Of a stretch of DNA of 64,000 bases, positions 51,981-60,556 are shown one piece after another. How positions within the stretch are numbered: position 1 is the first letter of the stretch; every line of letters begins with the position of its first letter. The stretch spans positions 124,001-188,000 of the forward strand of contig BIFV01000013.1 in NCBI GenBank assembly GCA_003990955.1, read 5' to 3'. The stretch is from Sporomusaceae bacterium FL31. Its GTDB lineage: Bacteria > Bacillota > Negativicutes > DSM-1736 > Dendrosporobacteraceae. The notes below the pieces were generated by a model. It saw only the letters and a list, made by a program, of their open reading frames with translations. It made no database searches and was not told the DNA's origin. Both the position numbers and the translations under genes were made by a program.

Positions 51981-52874
51981 TTAACGATAGTTCCAATGAA
52001 ATTTACGATTATGGTGTGTTACCGTTCCTGCTGAGCTTTCAGGGAAATGAGAGCAAAATAATATGGCCTTACGCTCTGCCGCATACTCTAACGCCCAGCG
52101 CCGCGACAGTCTTGATTGTTCTGCAAAAGCATCATAAATAGAATTTAATTCAGGGTATCGGACTTGAATGGGATGGTGCAATAGATCTCCGACGAATAAG
52201 GCTTCTTCTCCTTGGGAGGTAAGGGCGATTGAAGTATGATCGATACTGTGCCCAGGCGTTGGCTTAAAAGAGAGACCATCAATCAGTTCACTGCCATCGA
52301 TTTTAATCATATCGGCCAGCCCAGCCGCGATAATCGGTTCGATACTATCCTTTTGTACGATAACACTCGTTTTATTTCTATCGTTATGATTGGCAGGATT
52401 CTTGTAATACTCGTACTCAGCTTTTGAAAAAACATATCTCGCGTTAGGAAAAGTAGGCACCCATTGATCATCAATTTTCTGTGTGTTCCAGCCGACATGA
52501 TCCACGTGCAAGTGGGTCGCTAGAACGTAGTCAACTGCTTCCGGTTCGACACCTGCTGCCAAGAGTCTTTGGAGATAGGGGAGCTGGAGATTCTCAAAAT
52601 GCGGTGTGAAAGGGCGGTGTTTATGATTTCCGACTCCAGTATCAATGAGAATGGTATGATGTTTGGTTTTTACTACCCAGGTGTGAATGCTCATGAAAAG
52701 ATGCTTCGCGCAAGGGTCTATAGAATTGCCTGATAACCAGTTTTGATGGTCTGAGAGTAAATCCGGATTCCAATCCGGGAAGAGGGTTGATGGCATAACG
52801 TTATTCATGACAAGCTCGCCAACGTAAGTGATCTTGGCATCACCGACTTGATAGGTTTTGCAGTTCAAATTCAT
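51981..52874 (-). CDS. Metallo-beta-lactamase fold hydrolase (lactonase-like)
   Basis: The 297-residue protein has HLHVDHVGWN (about residues 117-126), a later His in TPGHSIDHTS, Asp in FVGDLLHHP and a last His in FCSHFP. This full set of binuclear zinc ligands and the HTWVVKTKHHTILIDTGVGN start resemble the AHL-lactonase/methyl parathion hydrolase branch. A signal peptide is not seen. The ribosome site ggagg precedes the ATG. Substrate not known; a lactone or ester is possible. Confidence 0.88.
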   Translation of the reverse strand: MNLNCKTYQVGDAKITYVGELVMNNVMPSTLFPDWNPDLLSDHQNWLSGNSIDPCAKHLFMSIHTWVVKTKHHTILIDTGVGNHKHRPFTPHFENLQLPYLQRLLAAGVEPEAVDYVLATHLHVDHVGWNTQKIDDQWVPTFPNARYVFSKAEYEYYKNPANHNDRNKTSVIVQKDSIEPIIAAGLADMIKIDGSELIDGLSFKPTPGHSIDHTSIALTSQGEEALFVGDLLHHPIQVRYPELNSIYDAFAEQSRLSRRWALEYAAERKAILFCSHFPESSAGTVTHHNRKFHWNYR

Positions 52875-53149
52875 CCGGTTATCCTCCTATTTACGTGTGA
52901 ATAACAGCGCTGGTTCTAAGTTGCGGATCTATTTAATAGATGGTATGTGCTAACTAAACTTTATTTTACAAAGCATGGTTACATTGATTATAGTAAAGGG
53001 ATGAGTAGATTTGAAGTACGCACTTAATTGTAAGCTACTTGCCAAAAGATAGTGATTTTTACGTAATAGCCCTCATGTTGGCAAAATATTGTTTATTTTG
53101 CGGGACTTTGTATAGGGAAAACAGAGCAGTTTATCAATAGAGATTCTTC

Positions 53150-53207
53150 TTGACAAATTTATTTCCGATTAGTAATATATATACAATAAGATTGTGTATA
53201 TACACAA
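53150..53207 (+). promoter_or_regulatory. Strong promoter with downstream palindromic operator for the MFS gene
   Basis: TTGACA (53150-53155), 17 bases, TATA-like TAATAT (53173-53178); then the 16-base perfect palindrome TTGTGTATATACACAA at 53192-53207, over the expected start of transcription (~53185). The core GTGTATATACAC recurs at the promoter of the gene at 59267. A ~180-base leader follows with no recognised structure. Confidence 0.8.
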
Positions 53208-53390
53208 CTTGGATGGCAAGCAATTATCGTAGATCTTACAAGCTGAGCTGCCTGTTTCGTGCACATTCATAGGCCTGTAGTAAAGCAAGCTCTTCGTGCT
53301 CTGATCGCATATAGCAATGGTAAGGGAAAAAATTGCACTCTTAAGGACGTTGTATTTTTACATGTTTAATACCACTAAAGGAGACAAAAG

Positions 53391-54596
53391 ATGAAGACTA
53401 AATCTACCAAGTCAGCCTGGATAATCATGCTAAGCTCTGCTGCAATTCTGGCGATTACTATGGGAGCCAGGCAGTCTACCGGGCTTTTCGTTTCACCGCT
53501 CAATGAATCAACTGGATTGGGTATTGTATCAATTAGTTTTGCACTTGCCATTGGCCAGTTTATGTGGGGATTGGCTCAGCCGATATTTGGAGCCATTGCT
53601 GATAAAAAGGGTTCACATGGAGTGCTCGTTTTTGGCGCAGTCTTGCTTGCAGCAGGATTGGGTTTAACGCCATTAGTAAATTCAGAATGGTCGCTTATAC
53701 TGACTATGGGGATTTTGAGTGCGGCAGGAGCAGGAGCGGGGAGTTTTTCAATATTAATTGGAGCAACAGCACAGCATCTATCTCCAGAGCGGCGCGCTTT
53801 TGCCGGTGGTTTTATTAATGCAGGCGGATCTTTTGGACAGTTTGTCTTTGCCCCATTACTTCAAGCAATCATTAGCGGATTTGGCTGGGTTGCTGCTATG
53901 CTTACAATGGCAGCTTCAACACTGCTAACTATTCCGCTGGCGTCGTTGCTGCGCGGGGACAACCCTACAGACAAAGCTGTTGCTGAAGCGGGTTCGGGAG
54001 GTTTATTACAACAAGTCCGTGATGCCATGAAGAACCCTAGTTATTTATGTTTGCATGCTGGCTTTTTTACCTGTGGTTTTCATATCGCTTTTTTAGTAAC
54101 GCATTTACCTGGTGAAGTGGCTTTATGTGGACATGCTGCCAGTGTGTCTGCTGCATCCTTGGCTATTATTGGTTTGTTTAATATTGCAGGAAGTCTATTT
54201 GCGGGAGCGCTTGGGTCAAAATACAGGATGAAATATATTCTTGCAGTCATGTATGGCAGCCGTGCTGTTATGATTGCCATGTATCTTCTGGCTCCCAAAA
54301 CTCCGCTTACCTTTTATATATTTGCTGCATTTATCGGCTTTACTTGGTTGGCGACAGTACCGCCAACAGCCGGGCTTGTTGGAAAACTTTTTGGGACAAG
54401 ATATTTAGCTACCCTCTTTGGATTAACACTGCTGAGCCACCAGATCGGTGGATTTTTAGGGGCATGGCTTGGCGGTATTGCCATGAGCCATGATGGAAAC
54501 TATCTGTGGATGTGGTATGCTGATATCGCATTAGCATCTGCGGCAGCATTGGTAAATCTGCCAATTCGTGAAGAAAAAATAGACAGCAAAGTTTAA
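53391..54596 (+). CDS. MFS transporter (OxlT/MCT-like)
   Basis: The 401-residue protein has 12 predicted helices. The ADKKGSHGVLVFG loop between helices 2 and 3 is the MFS signature, and RQSTGLFVSPL near the start and FGTRYLATLFGLTLLSHQIGGFLGAWLGG in helix 10-11 are typical of the OFA/OxlT and related organic-acid/anion transporters. Ribosome site aaaggag. A regulated promoter precedes it. Substrate unknown; a carboxylate or drug is possible. Confidence 0.9.
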   Translation: MKTKSTKSAWIIMLSSAAILAITMGARQSTGLFVSPLNESTGLGIVSISFALAIGQFMWGLAQPIFGAIADKKGSHGVLVFGAVLLAAGLGLTPLVNSEWSLILTMGILSAAGAGAGSFSILIGATAQHLSPERRAFAGGFINAGGSFGQFVFAPLLQAIISGFGWVAAMLTMAASTLLTIPLASLLRGDNPTDKAVAEAGSGGLLQQVRDAMKNPSYLCLHAGFFTCGFHIAFLVTHLPGEVALCGHAASVSAASLAIIGLFNIAGSLFAGALGSKYRMKYILAVMYGSRAVMIAMYLLAPKTPLTFYIFAAFIGFTWLATVPPTAGLVGKLFGTRYLATLFGLTLLSHQIGGFLGAWLGGIAMSHDGNYLWMWYADIALASAAALVNLPIREEKIDSKV

Positions 54597-54655
54597 CAGG
54601 CTGCTTTTTGAGACTTTTAAATCAATATGAACAATCTTATAAGTTTCATAGGAAT

Positions 54656-54690
54656 AAAGAGGAACAGGGAATTAGCCCCTGCTCCTCTTT
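54656..54690. terminator. Bidirectional hairpin terminator
   Basis: AAAGAGGA-CAGGG arms with one mismatch (about 54656-54669 and 54677-54690), between the convergent MFS and LysR genes. Confidence 0.8.
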
Positions 54691-55588
54691 ATTTATGCAA
54701 TTCAGTATTTTTACAAAAATCAATTACAAAATTAATAATGTTTTGCATGAGTGGAGTGTTGTTCGTGGTGCTATAAATCATGATCAACTCTGCTTTCTCG
54801 GGTATTGATCCGAGCTCATAGTAGCGGAGATTAAGGCTATAGCCTTTTTGCACACTCGCCGGGATGATGGAGTAGCCCAAGTTATTTTCGACAAGCCGCA
54901 TAATCGTGTTTATTTGACTGCACTCATGTACTCTTTTCGGTGAGAATCCTGCGTTATTACATACTTTGATGATGTTATCCACCATTGAGGGAGCACAATC
55001 CCGGGAAAATGAGATAAAAGGGTCTTCTGATAAATCCTGCAACGAAAGTGTAGCTTTGTTGGCATAAGAATGTGAAGCTGAAATAACAATGACGAACGGC
55101 TCAGACATGAGTTGAAGCATTTTTATCGATTCGTCGCTGATAGGACCTCTAGTAAATCCGATATCAAGCTGACCTCCTTTAATGGCTGCAACTTGGGCAT
55201 CATTTCCCATTTCCGATAATATTGTGTTAACTTTCGGATAATGCAGTTTAAAATCGCCTAGCATTTTTGGCAGAAATGAGTACATGACTGCTCCGACATA
55301 ACCAATGCGAGCTTGTCCAAGAATACCTTGGTTTATGAGTGCTAAGTGATTTTTTACTACGGTAAGATGTTCAAATAGCTGGGCAGTTTCTTGTTTTAAA
55401 TATTCTCCAGCAGCAGTTAACTTAACACTTCGATTATTACGATCAAATAACTTGATGCCTAGCTCTTTTTCCAGCTGTTGAATCTGACGACTTAAGGGGG
55501 GCTGAGCGATAAAAAGCTTAGTAGCTGCTCTCGCAAAATGAAGTTCTTCAGCTAGGGTCAAAAAATACTGAAGATGTTTAAGTTCCAT
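54689..55588 (-). CDS. LysR family transcriptional regulator
   Basis: The 299-residue protein has the LysR N-terminal winged helix (LQYFLTLAEELHFARAATKLFIAQPPLSRQIQQLEKELG) and a periplasmic-binding-like effector domain with GYVGAVMYSFLP and DIGFTRGPI. It resembles the BenM/CatM/CynR group. The divergent neighbour is a cupin gene (55722), with 133 bases between, so that gene is its likely target; the MFS gene on the other side is convergent. Effector unknown. Confidence 0.93.
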   Translation of the reverse strand: MELKHLQYFLTLAEELHFARAATKLFIAQPPLSRQIQQLEKELGIKLFDRNNRSVKLTAAGEYLKQETAQLFEHLTVVKNHLALINQGILGQARIGYVGAVMYSFLPKMLGDFKLHYPKVNTILSEMGNDAQVAAIKGGQLDIGFTRGPISDESIKMLQLMSEPFVIVISASHSYANKATLSLQDLSEDPFISFSRDCAPSMVDNIIKVCNNAGFSPKRVHECSQINTIMRLVENNLGYSIIPASVQKGYSLNLRYYELGSIPEKAELIMIYSTTNNTPLMQNIINFVIDFCKNTELHK

Positions 55589-55721
55589 GAATAATACCTC
55601 CTGGGTATCAATTGATGATTAATAATGTATTATACAGCATGGTTGATGTTGATTATAATAATAACATGATCCCAAGTAGTTGCAAATAACAGATAGAACA
55701 TGGAAATGAGGAGGAAAGAAT

Positions 55722-56093
55722 ATGATAGGGAATGAGAAATACAATATCAATACAGATATCAAGTTTGAAGCGCTTCAACTGATAGACGTTCAGCAGTTAT
55801 CAAACCAGTGTCAGGAAAAGTGGTTTAATCAAACGCTATGCCAGGTAAATGATAGCGTCGTCCGGCTTGGAATCATCCAGGGAGAATTTCATTGGCACAA
55901 ACATGATAAGGAAGATGAACTTTTTTATGTGATTTCGGGGAAACTCTTTGTTGAAGTTGAAGGACGAGAAATTGAATTAACCCCGAATCAAGGATTCATG
56001 GTGCCTAGAGAAGTTCTTCATCGGACTCGTGCTCCTGAACGTACCGTCATGTTAATGATGAGCGGATGCACAGTAACTCCTGTTGGCGATTAG
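55722..56093 (+). CDS. Small cupin domain protein
   Basis: The 123-residue protein is a single cupin barrel. Motif 1 is GEFHWHKHDKEDELFYVISGKL (metal His in HWHKH, Glu), and motif 2 is PNQGFMVPREVLHRT with the last His. It may bind a metal and act on a small organic acid or sugar. Divergent from a LysR regulator that probably controls it. Ribosome site gaggagg. No closer function can be told. Confidence 0.88.
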   Translation: MIGNEKYNINTDIKFEALQLIDVQQLSNQCQEKWFNQTLCQVNDSVVRLGIIQGEFHWHKHDKEDELFYVISGKLFVEVEGREIELTPNQGFMVPREVLHRTRAPERTVMLMMSGCTVTPVGD

Positions 56094-56162
56094 TATCAAA
56101 GAATTCTTTTTAAGCTTTAATGAACAGTGACGACGTAGATATAGGGTTATAAGTATCATAAA

Positions 56163-56203
56163 GCAGGAGTTGAGCGATAGTGATTTGGTCAACTCCTGTT
56201 TTA
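56163..56203 (+). terminator. Hairpin terminator after the cupin gene
   Basis: CAGGAGTTGA (56164-56173) and TCAACTCCTG (56189-56198) then TTTTA. Confidence 0.85.
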
Positions 56204-56241
56204 TGATATTAAAGTGTGAGCGGCAAGTTTTGTTTAGCAGG

Positions 56242-56276
56242 TAAAAAACTAACACCAGCCAATTGGCTGGCGTTAG
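56242..56276 (-). terminator. Hairpin terminator of the GNAT gene (minus strand)
   Basis: CTAACACCAGCCA and TGGCTGGCGTTAG arms (56249-56276 with one mismatch); the A-run at 56243-56248 is the U-run on the minus strand. Confidence 0.8.
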
Positions 56277-56281
56277 TGCTC

Positions 56282-56794
56282 TCATTCTTCTGTGGGTGTT
56301 TCAGGTCCTTGGAGTTGGTACTGGTAAAAGCTTAAGTCGAGCCACTTGCCAAACTTATATCCTGCTTTACGGATAATCCCGGATTGGCTGAATCCTAATT
56401 TTTCGTGCATTAATTTACTTCCTTCATTGCTAAAGTCAATTCCGGCAATTAATGTGGCATAGCCTTTGGCATTAGCGAATTTGATCAGCTCTTGCAATAG
56501 CAGGGTTGCGATATGTTTGCCTCTATGGTCTTTGTGAACGTAAACCGAATGTTCTATTGAGTATTTATATGCCGGCCAGGCTCTAAAAGGTCCAAAGGTT
56601 GCAAAGCCAGCTACCTGATTGTTGTCCTCAAACACCCAGACTGGATAGCCGTCACTGACCTTTTTTTCATACCAGGCTATTCTATCTTCGATGGTATGAG
56701 GCTTATAATCATAGACTGCCGTCGTATTCAGGATGGCATCATTATAAATTTCCAGTATCGCACTTAAGTCATCGTGCGTAGCATAACGAATCAT
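56282..56794 (-). CDS. GNAT N-acetyltransferase, phosphinothricin acetyltransferase-like
   Basis: The 170-residue protein matches the Pat/Bar/YncA group: IRYATHDDLSAILEIYNDAI, YDYKPHTIEDRIAWYEKK, HSVYVHKDHRGKHIATLLLQELI (acetyl-CoA loop) and LHEKLGF-like MHEKLGFSQSGIIRKAGYKFGKWLDLSFYQ. In this group many act on methionine sulfoximine or related amino acids rather than on the herbicide. Single-gene unit on the minus strand. Confidence 0.9.
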   Translation of the reverse strand: MIRYATHDDLSAILEIYNDAILNTTAVYDYKPHTIEDRIAWYEKKVSDGYPVWVFEDNNQVAGFATFGPFRAWPAYKYSIEHSVYVHKDHRGKHIATLLLQELIKFANAKGYATLIAGIDFSNEGSKLMHEKLGFSQSGIIRKAGYKFGKWLDLSFYQYQLQGPETPTEE

Positions 56795-56971
56795 GGGAAT
56801 ACCTCCAAATAGGTTTTATGACAGCAAAAATTATAACTATATATCATTCTTTAATTTCGACAGGACTTTTAAGCTTCCTGCACGCTAGATAAGACAGGTA
56901 CAATGCTTACAGAATTTTTGCCAGGCGATTGAATTTTTGAAACTATTTCATTTCATTTGCATCAAATAGAC

Positions 56972-57025
56972 TGCAAACTACAAAGGCGGACTTAGTTAAT
57001 CCTAAGACCGCCTTTGTAGCTTGCA
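56972..57025 (+). other. Long interrupted hairpin in the GNAT-flavodoxin gap
   Basis: TGCAA-CTACAAAGGCGG-CTTAG pairs with CTAAG-CCGCCTTTGTAG-TTGCA (56972-57025) with single-base mismatches. A second hairpin (GATAGTAT/ATACTATC) lies at 57040-57063. The 382-base gap is thus highly structured: an sRNA, a leader or a terminator is possible. Confidence 0.55.
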
Positions 57026-57135
57026 AAATTGGATCAATTGATAGTATGTAATCGGATACTATCATACAAATAAGTGCGTACTTGTTATTTGCTTTATTAC
57101 TACCTATCATTAAGTTAGGAAAAATCTGTTAATTA

Positions 57136-57153
57136 GCTTTCTACGTAGAAAGC
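57136..57153. promoter_or_regulatory. 18-bp perfect palindrome before the flavodoxin gene
   Basis: GCTTTCTACGTAGAAAGC is a perfect palindrome, 23 bases before the start codon and overlapping the likely transcription start. It is a strong candidate operator; the regulator is not recognisable here. Confidence 0.6.
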
Positions 57154-57176
57154 ATTACTATTTTTGGAGGTATTCG

Positions 57177-57734
57177 ATGAAAAAGATTATTGCTCTTAAT
57201 GGGAGTCCCCGTGTAAATGGCACCACCGCTGCCTTGGTAGACCAAGTGTTTAAAGGAGCGGTCGGGCGAGGTGCTCAAGTTAAATCATACCACTTGAATG
57301 AACTGAGTATTAAAGGCTGTCAAAGTTGTTACGCTTGCAAGGAACAAGGCCGATGTATTTTGCGGGACGATATGCAACCGTTATACGATGAGATCGCCGA
57401 TGCTGATGCCATTATTTTTGCTACACCAGTATATATGTGGCAGATGACGGCGCAATTGAAGCTGGTCGTTGACCGTTTATATCCTTTCCTGAAACCTGAT
57501 TATACCAGCTATCTCGCTCCAGGTAAAAAAATATTGCTTGCAGTTACGCAGGGAAGGCCTGATACTACGCTGTTTCTGCACTATTTCGAGCATGCCGGGA
57601 AAAATCTTTCATTCCTTGGCTTTGGCGATTACAAAATACTGATTGCCGGAGGAACTCGTAAGCCTGAGGACTTGCTTAGCCAAAGCGCAGTCGTAGCAGA
57701 AGCAAGAGAATTAGGCGGTTGGCTTACTGAATAA
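57177..57734 (+). CDS. NAD(P)H-dependent FMN reductase / iron-sulfur flavodoxin-like protein
   Basis: The 185-residue protein has the flavodoxin FMN-phosphate loop GSPRVNGTTAAL, then GCQSCYACKEQGRC, a Cys cluster of the iron-sulfur flavoprotein group, and the second FMN loop (ATPVYMWQMTAQLKLVVDRLY). The Cys spacing (C-x2-C-x2-C-x4-C) may hold a 4Fe-4S cluster; some members keep the cysteines without a cluster. Ribosome site ttggagg. Likely a redox enzyme or electron carrier in an anaerobe. Confidence 0.9.
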   Translation: MKKIIALNGSPRVNGTTAALVDQVFKGAVGRGAQVKSYHLNELSIKGCQSCYACKEQGRCILRDDMQPLYDEIADADAIIFATPVYMWQMTAQLKLVVDRLYPFLKPDYTSYLAPGKKILLAVTQGRPDTTLFLHYFEHAGKNLSFLGFGDYKILIAGGTRKPEDLLSQSAVVAEARELGGWLTE

Positions 57735-57740
57735 TGCAAG

Positions 57741-58670
57741 TTATTGTAAATCTTTTTTTACCCAGTAACTGGCAAGCAGACTTCCGCTGAAATTATGCCA
57801 TACACTAAAAATTGCCCCTGGGATAGCAGCTATCGGGTCTAAGTGAGCAAGTGCCAGTGCGACGGCTAGACCCGAGTTCTCCATGCCGATTTCGTAGGAA
57901 ATTGCCCTAGCTTTTGGTTCGCTCATGTTTAATAGTCGAGCTGAAAAGTAACCTAATCCAAGGCCAAGCGTATTATGCAGGGCAACTGCTAATAAAGCGA
58001 TAAAGGCTACAGCGGATAGTTTAGCTGCATTAAGTGCTACGACAACCCCTACCGTAATAACAATTGCAATCACTGAAAAAGCGGGAATAATCGGTTGATA
58101 GGCAGTTACCTGTTTCGGAAATATCATTCGTAAAGCCATTCCTAGTAAAATTGGCAGCAATACAATTTTCACAATATCTAAGAGCAACAGCATTGGATCA
58201 ATCGGAACTACTGTTCCTGCAAACATCAAAAACAAAAATGGTGTAAGAATAGGTGCCAGAATCGTATTTAGACTGGAAACAGATACCGAAAGAGCGGTAT
58301 CTCCTTTTGCAATGAAAGTCATTACATTGGATGCAGTTCCGCTAGGACAGCAGCCGACAAGGATGAGACCAGCCGCTAATGCCGGGCTCAAGGCAAATGC
58401 TTTTGCGATACCCCAGGCAACCAAAGGCATAATGAGGTAGCGTAAAATAATCCCCGCCGCCACATCTTTAGGCCTTGATAGAACCACTTTGAAATCTTTA
58501 GTGGACATTGTTAATCCCATACCGAGCATGATAAATCCCAACAGATACGGAATGTGCTTTCCGAAAGGAATGAGTTGCGAAGGCTTCATGAATGAAAGTA
58601 GTGCACCTAGAATGACTAACAAGGAAATGTATTTTGTAACGAATTTCGATAGCCGAATCAGTTGGCTCAT
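57741..58670 (-). CDS. Bile acid:sodium symporter family transporter (YocS/PanS-like)
   Basis: The 309-residue protein has ten helices and the BASS pattern: GFIMLGMGLTMSTKDFKVVL, LVGCCPSGTASNVMTFIAKGDTALSVS (crossover motif) and EIGMENSGLAVALA. It is the YocS/PanS/BilA-like subgroup. The start at 58670 is chosen for a ribosome site (ggaggga) upstream; the frame runs further up to 58745 through a leader that holds a terminator. Substrate may be a 2-oxoacid, e.g. ketopantoate or similar, but this is open. Confidence 0.88.
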   Translation of the reverse strand: MSQLIRLSKFVTKYISLLVILGALLSFMKPSQLIPFGKHIPYLLGFIMLGMGLTMSTKDFKVVLSRPKDVAAGIILRYLIMPLVAWGIAKAFALSPALAAGLILVGCCPSGTASNVMTFIAKGDTALSVSVSSLNTILAPILTPFLFLMFAGTVVPIDPMLLLLDIVKIVLLPILLGMALRMIFPKQVTAYQPIIPAFSVIAIVITVGVVVALNAAKLSAVAFIALLAVALHNTLGLGLGYFSARLLNMSEPKARAISYEIGMENSGLAVALALAHLDPIAAIPGAIFSVWHNFSGSLLASYWVKKDLQ

Positions 58671-58694
58671 TTGCTTTCCCTCCAAGATGGCAGC

Positions 58695-58733
58695 AAAATA
58701 AAAACCTCTATATCCGCATAGGGACATAGAGGT
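58695..58733 (-). terminator. Leader terminator upstream of the BASS transporter (possible attenuator)
   Basis: On the minus strand ACCTCTAT and ATAGAGGT (58704-58711 with 58726-58733) are followed by a U-run (plus strand AAAATAAAAA), 25-60 bases before the start codon. It implies premature termination in the leader. Confidence 0.7.
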
Positions 58734-58919
58734 GCCTTGATACAATATGTAACATAGCGTCCGTCTCAGTCCTTTAAAGATCTAAGCAGAAATAAAGTTC
58801 ATTTTGCAGCTTGATAATCGGCAGTATGATTTTTTTCAAATATCATCCACCCAAGTTTCTATAGTAATATAAAAAACACTCTTTGCCAAGCTGAGACAGC
58901 TAAATTAATCTTCTTATAT

Positions 58920-59056
58920 TTTACAAAGGCAGCATTGAGCAGGCGAACTGGAGGCTGAACAGGGTGATTAAACTGTTTATAGGCCGAAAGCCTAGGCGAA
59001 AGTGTTTGTATTCATCAAGTCAGCACTGTTTTGTAAATATTGCAGTGCTGACTTTT
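58920..59056. other. Structured intergenic region, possible RNA
   Basis: AGGC-CGAAA-GCCT and AGGCGAAAG stretches near 58980-59003 precede a terminator-like hairpin (GTCAGCACTG / CAGTGCTGAC, about 59020-59053, then TTTT). No known riboswitch pattern was recognised. Could be a small RNA or the far end of a leader on either strand. Confidence 0.4.
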
Positions 59057-59064
59057 CATTCCTA

Positions 59065-59173
59065 TTGACGCAGGTTGATGAGGCAAGTATAATTATATGT
59101 GCATATACACGTTTAGCTCTTTTGAAATGTTAGCGTTAAGGGGTTGTCTTGCTTTTAATGGTGTATATACACC
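59065..59173 (+). promoter_or_regulatory. Promoter and repeated operator for the QueG-like gene
   Basis: TTGACG (59065-59070), 17 bases, TATAAT (59088-59093); then GTGCATATACAC (59099-59110) over the transcription start and a perfect GTGTATATACAC in GGTGTATATACACC (59160-59173). The same palindrome lies in the MFS promoter at 53192-53207. Confidence 0.8.
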
Positions 59174-59266
59174 TAATTGGGTGTATTATGTGATTTCAAG
59201 AATTGCCATAAAGAAATTCTTTGATTAGACGCTGCTTAAAATCAAAGATTGGGGAGGTAGTTTTAG

Positions 59267-60298
59267 ATGGATTCATTATCATTACAAATAAAAAATACCG
59301 CATTGAAGATGGGGTATGAAAAGTGCGGAATCATAAAGATAGCTGAGATGGCGGGTTATGAGGAAAAGCTAAATAAACGCAGTGAGCTGATTCCACAAGC
59401 AAAGTCTTTTAATCAAAATCTTTATCGCTTTACTCGCTTGCAAGCTGTATACCCATGGGCAAAATCCATCGTGATTTGCGTAAGACACTATGGAAAATAT
59501 ACTGTTCCAGAACACTTAAAAGGCTTGATTGGTAAATACTATCTATTTGATAGTAGAAGAGATCAGAAATCTAAAGAATATCAGGATAGTTTTGCGTTTG
59601 AATTATATTTGCAGGGCATGGGACTGAAAGCCGAAACAGAACGGAAATTTGGTATCACTGCACTGCGCTGGGCAGCATTAAAAGCCGGGCTTGGATTAGT
59701 TCGCAGAAATAACTTTTTTTATACAAAATCGGGTTCATGGATGCATTTGGAAGCATGGCTGATTGACAAGGAATTGGAATCTATCGAAACACCAGATTTT
59801 AAGGAGTGTCCTGAACACTGTAATCGGTGTGTTAAGTCTTGTCCGACAGCCTCTTTATCGCAAGCATATTCGATGGATCCGTTATCATGTGTTTCCTATC
59901 TTACTACATTTGGCGGCAGAAATTTACCGCATGAAAAATTTAATGTTCAAATGGGCAGTTGGATTTATGGATGCGATGTATGTCAAGATGTTTGTCCCAT
60001 GAATAACAACCGTTGGGATGAAGCCGAAGCGTTTCCAGGGTTAGATAAAATAAGCAAACATATCGCTTTAGACAAAATCCTTAAGATGGATTATCCTTTT
60101 TTAGAACAAATCATACAGCCTAAATTCTGGTATATAGAGAAGGACGATGTTTGGAAATGGAAGGTCAATGTTATTAATGCAATGGTGAATGAATATAAGG
60201 AGCAATATAAAGAATCTATTTATGCAGCATGTACTGACCGTCATGAAAAGGTAAGGGAAATGGCTCATTGGGCAATTGAAAAATTGCACCTTTCCTAG
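59267..60298 (+). CDS. 4Fe-4S double-cluster protein, epoxyqueuosine reductase QueG-like
   Basis: The 343-residue protein has an N-terminal cobalamin-reductase-like region, then two cluster motifs CNRCVKSCP (with CPEHC before) and CDVCQDVCPMNN, the arrangement seen in QueG and in reductive dehalogenase-related proteins. QueG usually has ~380 residues and further catalytic residues; the PPLP... start is altered here, so it may be a paralogue rather than the tRNA enzyme. Its promoter has the same palindrome as a distant MFS gene, which argues for an inducible role. Ribosome site tggggagg. Confidence 0.8.
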   Translation: MDSLSLQIKNTALKMGYEKCGIIKIAEMAGYEEKLNKRSELIPQAKSFNQNLYRFTRLQAVYPWAKSIVICVRHYGKYTVPEHLKGLIGKYYLFDSRRDQKSKEYQDSFAFELYLQGMGLKAETERKFGITALRWAALKAGLGLVRRNNFFYTKSGSWMHLEAWLIDKELESIETPDFKECPEHCNRCVKSCPTASLSQAYSMDPLSCVSYLTTFGGRNLPHEKFNVQMGSWIYGCDVCQDVCPMNNNRWDEAEAFPGLDKISKHIALDKILKMDYPFLEQIIQPKFWYIEKDDVWKWKVNVINAMVNEYKEQYKESIYAACTDRHEKVREMAHWAIEKLHLS

Positions 60299-60412
60299 GC
60301 TGGCAGTCAAATGAGAAAAAAATTAAAATATTAAGTCAGATAAATAGAGGCATATGTATGCTAAAAGACTAAAATCTAAGGCATGATTGTTTACAGGAAA
60401 TATAATCCAAAT

Positions 60413-60461
60413 AACGAATAAATAGCTATTATCTTGTCAGGATGATAGCTATTTATTCGTT
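60413..60461 (+). terminator. Hairpin after the QueG-like gene
   Basis: AACGAATAAATAGCTAT-ATC and its near-perfect complement (60413-60433, 60441-60461) with one wobble; AT-rich. Confidence 0.65.
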
Positions 60462-60556
60462 AAGGGAGATTTAGCGAATTATTATCATATCGAGTGAATA
60501 ATCTACGAATGATGTGGAAAAGCATTGTTTGTAAGAATTAAAAGAGGGAGATCTAA

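Noticed and set aside
58671..58745. N-terminal extension of the BASS transporter
   Set aside because: The extra codons run through the leader terminator hairpin and precede the good ribosome site; the start at 58670 fits better.
58920..59056. Structured gap as a cobalamin or c-di-GMP riboswitch
   Set aside because: Neither the B12 box nor the GEMM conserved blocks are present.
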